7,871 nucleotides of DNA from Saprospiraceae bacterium (GTDB lineage: Bacteria; Bacteroidota; Bacteroidia; Chitinophagales; Saprospiraceae), in NCBI GenBank assembly GCA_004297645.1, contig SCUG01000028.1, forward strand, positions 1 through 7,871, in the 5' to 3' direction. The notes beneath the pieces were generated by a model. That model ran no database searches, had not been told where the DNA came from, and was given only the letters and a program-made list of their open reading frames with translations. Each line of letters opens with the position of its first letter. Position 1 is the stretch's first letter. Position numbers and translations under genes: made by a program. Of this stretch, positions 4,959 through 7,871 are shown in pieces.

Positions 4959-6251
4959 TTAGTTTTTAAACCAGTCCACCGTACTCGGCATGGCGAAAGG
5001 CTTCTCGAAAAAATCCGTGACGATTTGCTCGAAAAGCTCCTTTTTCTCCCATGCCGCACCATGCGTTGCGCCGGGGATGACGCAAAGCTGCGACTTGGGG
5101 AGATGTTTGAAAATTTCCAGCGTGTGCGCCAGCGGTACGAAATCACGGTCGCCCGACAGGACGAGCACCTCCGCCTGGATTTTCTGAAGCTCAGAAAACG
5201 GGATGTTGGGCTGTTTCCAGATTTGCGTCCAGATTTTTCTGTCCTTTGCAGTTTTGGCGTTTTTGGCTTCCTTTTCAGCCCAGTGGAAAATGGGTGGCTG
5301 GATGCCGGTGGTGTCGGCGACGAGGTTGGCGGCAATGGCAACCATTTTTTTCACTTTGCCAGGATGGTCTTTTGCCATAAGAAGACCCGCTATTGCCCCA
5401 ACACTATGCGCTAAGATATAGGCCGAGTCAATGCCCAACTGGTTCATCAATTCGTTCACATCGGAAGCCGTTTGCTCGAAGGTCAATTCCGCATCTGTAT
5501 CGTCCGACCTGCCATTCCCCCTTGAATCCACGGCGATGACCTTGTATTTCTTTTCCAAAAAATAGGGGATGTTAGAGGAGGCATATCCAATTTCACCGTA
5601 CAGCACCACCAATGGCTGGCCTTCGCCATAAACTTCGTAATAGAGCCGGATGCCGTTCACTTCGGCATATTTGCCGGCCTTGTTGTTGACGCCGAAATTG
5701 AGAACACCCTTGCCTTCGATGAGCAGGCAGCGTTGCCCCTGGGGAGCATTGCCGGGGATGGTTTCAGCCCGGAAGGCTTCATTGTAATCCCATTGCACCT
5801 TCGAACTTTGGACACCTTGCGTCAAGGAATTGCCATTTTCAAAATCTTCTGAAAATACGGTCGCCCAACCACCCTTGCCGTCTTCTACCTGGATTTTGAA
5901 ATCGTCGTAAAAAAACTTGCCGTTGTACTGGCACAAAGCGCCGAAGGCCAACTGGTACGAACCGGAGTCAATCTTGCCCTCGATGGCGTAGGTTTTCCAT
6001 TCCTTGTTGCGAATGGGTTTGACCCACATGTTTTCAAAAAAGCCGTACCCACTGGGTTTGTCCACTCTTGCCCATAATCGGGCGGAAGCACTGTCGTCCT
6101 CCACCTCAGCCCGCACGGAGGCTTCGAGGCGAAAGCGGCGACCTTCCATGCCGTCGGTTTTCAAGGCCTGGGAGTAGGAGACCCCGTTTCCCTGGGCATG
6201 GGCAGTAAAAATGACGAAAAGGAGAAAGAAGAGAGAGAATGTGTTTTTCAT
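4959..6251 (-). CDS. Secreted alpha/beta-hydrolase with N-terminal beta-sandwich-like domain
   Basis: The gene encodes 430 residues. A signal peptide (MKNTFSLFFLLFVIFTAHAQ, cleavage near 19-20) is followed by a domain of about 170 residues (~25-190) with paired features FRLEASVRAEV, YDDFKIQVEDG and VFSEDFENG, resembling carbohydrate-binding or jelly-roll modules attached to Bacteroidota exported enzymes. The catalytic domain starts near YAEVNGIRLYYEVYGEGQPL (195-214). The nucleophile elbow is AHSVG with Ser283, the acid is probably Asp370 in SGDRDFVP, and His397 lies in PGATHG. These make a plausible triad. The usual HG oxyanion motif is changed to YGEIG (218-222). The substrate is unknown; an ester or similar bond is expected. 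It lies 110 bases after the SusD-like gene on the same strand, so it probably acts in the periplasm on what that system binds. The nearest in-frame ATG after an A/T-rich leader was taken as start. Confidence 0.9.
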   Translation of the reverse strand: MKNTFSLFFLLFVIFTAHAQGNGVSYSQALKTDGMEGRRFRLEASVRAEVEDDSASARLWARVDKPSGYGFFENMWVKPIRNKEWKTYAIEGKIDSGSYQLAFGALCQYNGKFFYDDFKIQVEDGKGGWATVFSEDFENGNSLTQGVQSSKVQWDYNEAFRAETIPGNAPQGQRCLLIEGKGVLNFGVNNKAGKYAEVNGIRLYYEVYGEGQPLVVLYGEIGYASSNIPYFLEKKYKVIAVDSRGNGRSDDTDAELTFEQTASDVNELMNQLGIDSAYILAHSVGAIAGLLMAKDHPGKVKKMVAIAANLVADTTGIQPPIFHWAEKEAKNAKTAKDRKIWTQIWKQPNIPFSELQKIQAEVLVLSGDRDFVPLAHTLEIFKHLPKSQLCVIPGATHGAAWEKKELFEQIVTDFFEKPFAMPSTVDWFKN

Positions 6252-6308
6252 GGTTGTTGATTTTAGTGAAAAGGAGTTGATTGTTTGAATTTTACCATCG
6301 ACATTTTC

Positions 6309-6344
6309 CGGGGACTACGGAGTTGTTGGATACCGTAGTCCCCG
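6309..6344 (-). terminator. Strong hairpin between the SusD-like gene and the hydrolase
   Basis: CGGGGACTACGG (6309-6320) and its exact complement (6333-6344) form a perfect 12-bp stem with a 12-base loop, 18 bases after the SusD-like stop codon. No T run follows on either strand, so it is not a classic intrinsic terminator. It may act as a partial terminator or an mRNA-protecting 3' structure that sets different levels for the lipoprotein and the hydrolase. Confidence 0.5.
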
Positions 6345-6361
6345 AAATGCCTTGCCATGAA

Positions 6362-7871
6362 TTACTTCACATCCCACCAAACCCGCGTGCTCAGCTTGTC
6401 CGGCCCGCCGAGCAGGCTGACGCCCTGGTTGTAGCCGTTGGCATTTTGCGTTTGCTCGTTGGTGGGGTACGAGATTCGGGAAGGTGCCGGCTTATCGCCC
6501 ACATCCACGATGACGCCGTCCACTGGCAGTTCGAGCTTTTCGAAATCGAGGCGGCGCCACTCGCTCCAGCCCTCGACGCCCTGCATGAACAGGGCCAGCC
6601 ATTTTTGCACGCCGATTTTCTGATGCCAGTCGCCGGGGGCCGTGGCATAGTTCACGGCATTTTGGGCGAGGTAAGTGTCAATGGCCGCCTGGTCGCTGAC
6701 GCCCCATTGGTTCATGCTGGCCGTGATGCCCGCATCGTACCAGGAGGCGGCCGTACCGGCGACGTTCCAACCGCGCTCTTTTGCTTCGGCAAGGATGAAG
6801 CAGACTTCGGCATAGTGCATCAAATAGTTGGGAGTGGTAGCCCCTAATATATCGGTGGGCCGGAACCCACGCAACCCAAGAAAGGCTGCGGAACCGCTGG
6901 GCTGCGAATAATTTTCGATGGCGTCGCCAGCGGCGGTCCCGCTGTTTTGGCCGTAAGGCCGCCCGGCATAACCGCCGCCGTTTTGCCTTTCGTCGGCCCA
7001 TACGTAGAGGCGGGGGTCGTTTAGCGGTTTGAGCGTTTTGTCAATCAGGATGTTGCTGAGGCCGAAATCGGCATCCCCGCGGGCCACCCATTGCTGATTT
7101 AAAGGATTGCTGTTGGGCTGCCCGTCGAGCCAGGTGAAGGCTGCATTGTCCGCATTGGAGGAGAAGGCCTGGGCATAATTGGCTTCGACCAAATCCTTTG
7201 CGGTGGCTGCTTCGACGTCTGACATGCGGATGGCAAGGCGCAGCAGCAGCGAGTGGGCAAACCTTTTCCATTTTTCCATGTCGCCGTTGTAGATGATGTC
7301 GCTGCTGCCGAAACTTTCCGCACCAACGTCCATCCTGGCGATGGCATCTTGCAGGTTGCCCACAAGGCCGAGGTAAACATCCTTTTGCGAGTCGTACTTC
7401 GGCGAGCGGTTTTTATCGGCCAGCAATGCCTCGGAGTAGGGCGCCGGGCCCCATACGTCGGTGATGCACTGAAAAGCCACGGCTTCCAATATTTTGACGA
7501 CGGCAATTTGATTGTTCGACCTGGCGGAGCCAGCATCGCCGCTCTCCGAAACGAGCCTTTGTATTTCACGGAAATCGTACAAAATGCCACTGTACCACCA
7601 AGACCAAAAAATGTTGTTCAAATAAGGACGGATTAGGTAGCGGCTTTCGTCGGTGTAGTTGTTTTGCGCCCAGTATTGGGAAAAGAGCAGGCCGCCACCG
7701 TAGGTGTTTTGACCAGCAATGAGGTTGCTTGCCAGGCTTTTTTCCGCATTCGTCAGCAGGAAATCAGCGGGTACTTTTGAAGGGTTGTTGGGGTCAACGT
7801 TGAGGTCGCCAAAGTCGTCCCCACAGGAAGCCACGGCCAGCAAGAAGGCCGAAAGCAGGATATATTTTATG
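6362..7871 (-). CDS. SusD/RagB-family outer-membrane nutrient-binding lipoprotein, first residues beyond right edge
   Basis: 502 residues are visible, from IKYILLSAFLLAVASC to the TAA at 6362-6364. The first 15 form a lipoprotein signal peptide with lipobox VASC; the lipidated Cys is codon 7825-7823. Only the initiator and perhaps one to three residues are missing. SusD landmarks follow in order: LLTNAEKSLA, QYWAQNNYTDESRY, AFQCITDVWGPAPYSEAL, KWKRFAHSLLLRLAIRMSDV, NYLMHYAEVCFILAEAKERG, the QKWLALFMQGVEGWSEWRRL signature, RISYPTNEQTQN and a final WW. The family is an alpha-helical TPR-like lid that sits on a SusC TonB-dependent channel and binds glycans or peptides at the cell surface. The pattern fits the SusD-like_2 subgroup (about 500 residues). 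SusC should be encoded just beyond the right edge, upstream on this strand, and the hydrolase follows. The ligand cannot be read from the sequence. Confidence 0.95.
   Translation of the reverse strand, partial: IKYILLSAFLLAVASCGDDFGDLNVDPNNPSKVPADFLLTNAEKSLASNLIAGQNTYGGGLLFSQYWAQNNYTDESRYLIRPYLNNIFWSWWYSGILYDFREIQRLVSESGDAGSARSNNQIAVVKILEAVAFQCITDVWGPAPYSEALLADKNRSPKYDSQKDVYLGLVGNLQDAIARMDVGAESFGSSDIIYNGDMEKWKRFAHSLLLRLAIRMSDVEAATAKDLVEANYAQAFSSNADNAAFTWLDGQPNSNPLNQQWVARGDADFGLSNILIDKTLKPLNDPRLYVWADERQNGGGYAGRPYGQNSGTAAGDAIENYSQPSGSAAFLGLRGFRPTDILGATTPNYLMHYAEVCFILAEAKERGWNVAGTAASWYDAGITASMNQWGVSDQAAIDTYLAQNAVNYATAPGDWHQKIGVQKWLALFMQGVEGWSEWRRLDFEKLELPVDGVIVDVGDKPAPSRISYPTNEQTQNANGYNQGVSLLGGPDKLSTRVWWDVK

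Noticed and set aside
4616..5341. Long minus-strand open frame of 241 codons overlapping the hydrolase end and the ilvD remnant
   Set aside because: It is an out-of-frame shadow: the right part overlaps the well-supported hydrolase and the left part is antisense to the IlvD remnant. It shows no domain and has an unusual Ser/Arg-rich composition.
6281..6847. Plus-strand open frame of 188 codons opposite the SusD gene
   Set aside because: It is antisense to a clear SusD coding sequence in GC-rich DNA, where long antisense frames are common. No recognisable motif.

Overview
The window looks like a chromosomal piece of a Bacteroidota bacterium. The evidence is a SusD-type lipoprotein, a sensor kinase with a two-component-regulator beta-propeller, a TAnnTTTG-like promoter box and A-rich rather than Shine-Dalgarno start regions. 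The many intergenic foldback repeats resemble what I recall of the Saprospirales/Cytophaga-like branches; that finer placement is an inference.

Layout, left to right. (1) Positions 1-3430, minus strand: a very large sensor histidine kinase, still open at the left edge. It has a propeller sensor, a Y_Y_Y domain, one membrane helix, HisKA and HATPase. Its kinase half carries three unrelated self-complementary DNA insertions (134-260, 336-368, 680-764). All three are in frame, and all lie where the kinase fold has loops. (2) Positions 3431-3657: a leader region with a minus-strand terminator. (3) Positions 3658-3787, plus strand: a 19-residue leader peptide rich in Ile and Val, followed by an intrinsic terminator, which is the signature of a branched-chain amino-acid attenuator. 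(4) Positions 3811-4016: a 206-bp nested inverted repeat. (5) Positions 4014-4580, minus strand: an antitoxin/RelE-ParE toxin pair whose toxin is frameshifted. (6) Positions 4626-about 4811, plus strand: the broken first ~60 codons of ilvD (dihydroxy-acid dehydratase). (7) Positions 4959-6251, minus strand: a secreted alpha/beta hydrolase. (8) Positions 6362-7871, minus strand: a SusD-like lipoprotein missing only its first residues.

Two stories stand out. First, the attenuator at 3658-3787 and the ilvD stub at 4626 lie on the same strand in the order of a normal attenuated ilv operon. They are separated by about 0.8 kb that is mostly inverted repeat plus an opposite-strand toxin-antitoxin module. 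This looks like the fossil of an ilv operon that was interrupted and then truncated. Second, the kinase shows how palindromic repeats can enter a coding sequence and be tolerated when they fall in surface loops.

Functionally, the SusD protein and hydrolase are probably the end of a SusC/SusD uptake operon whose SusC would lie beyond the right edge. The kinase may be its regulator, but nothing in the sequence proves that link.
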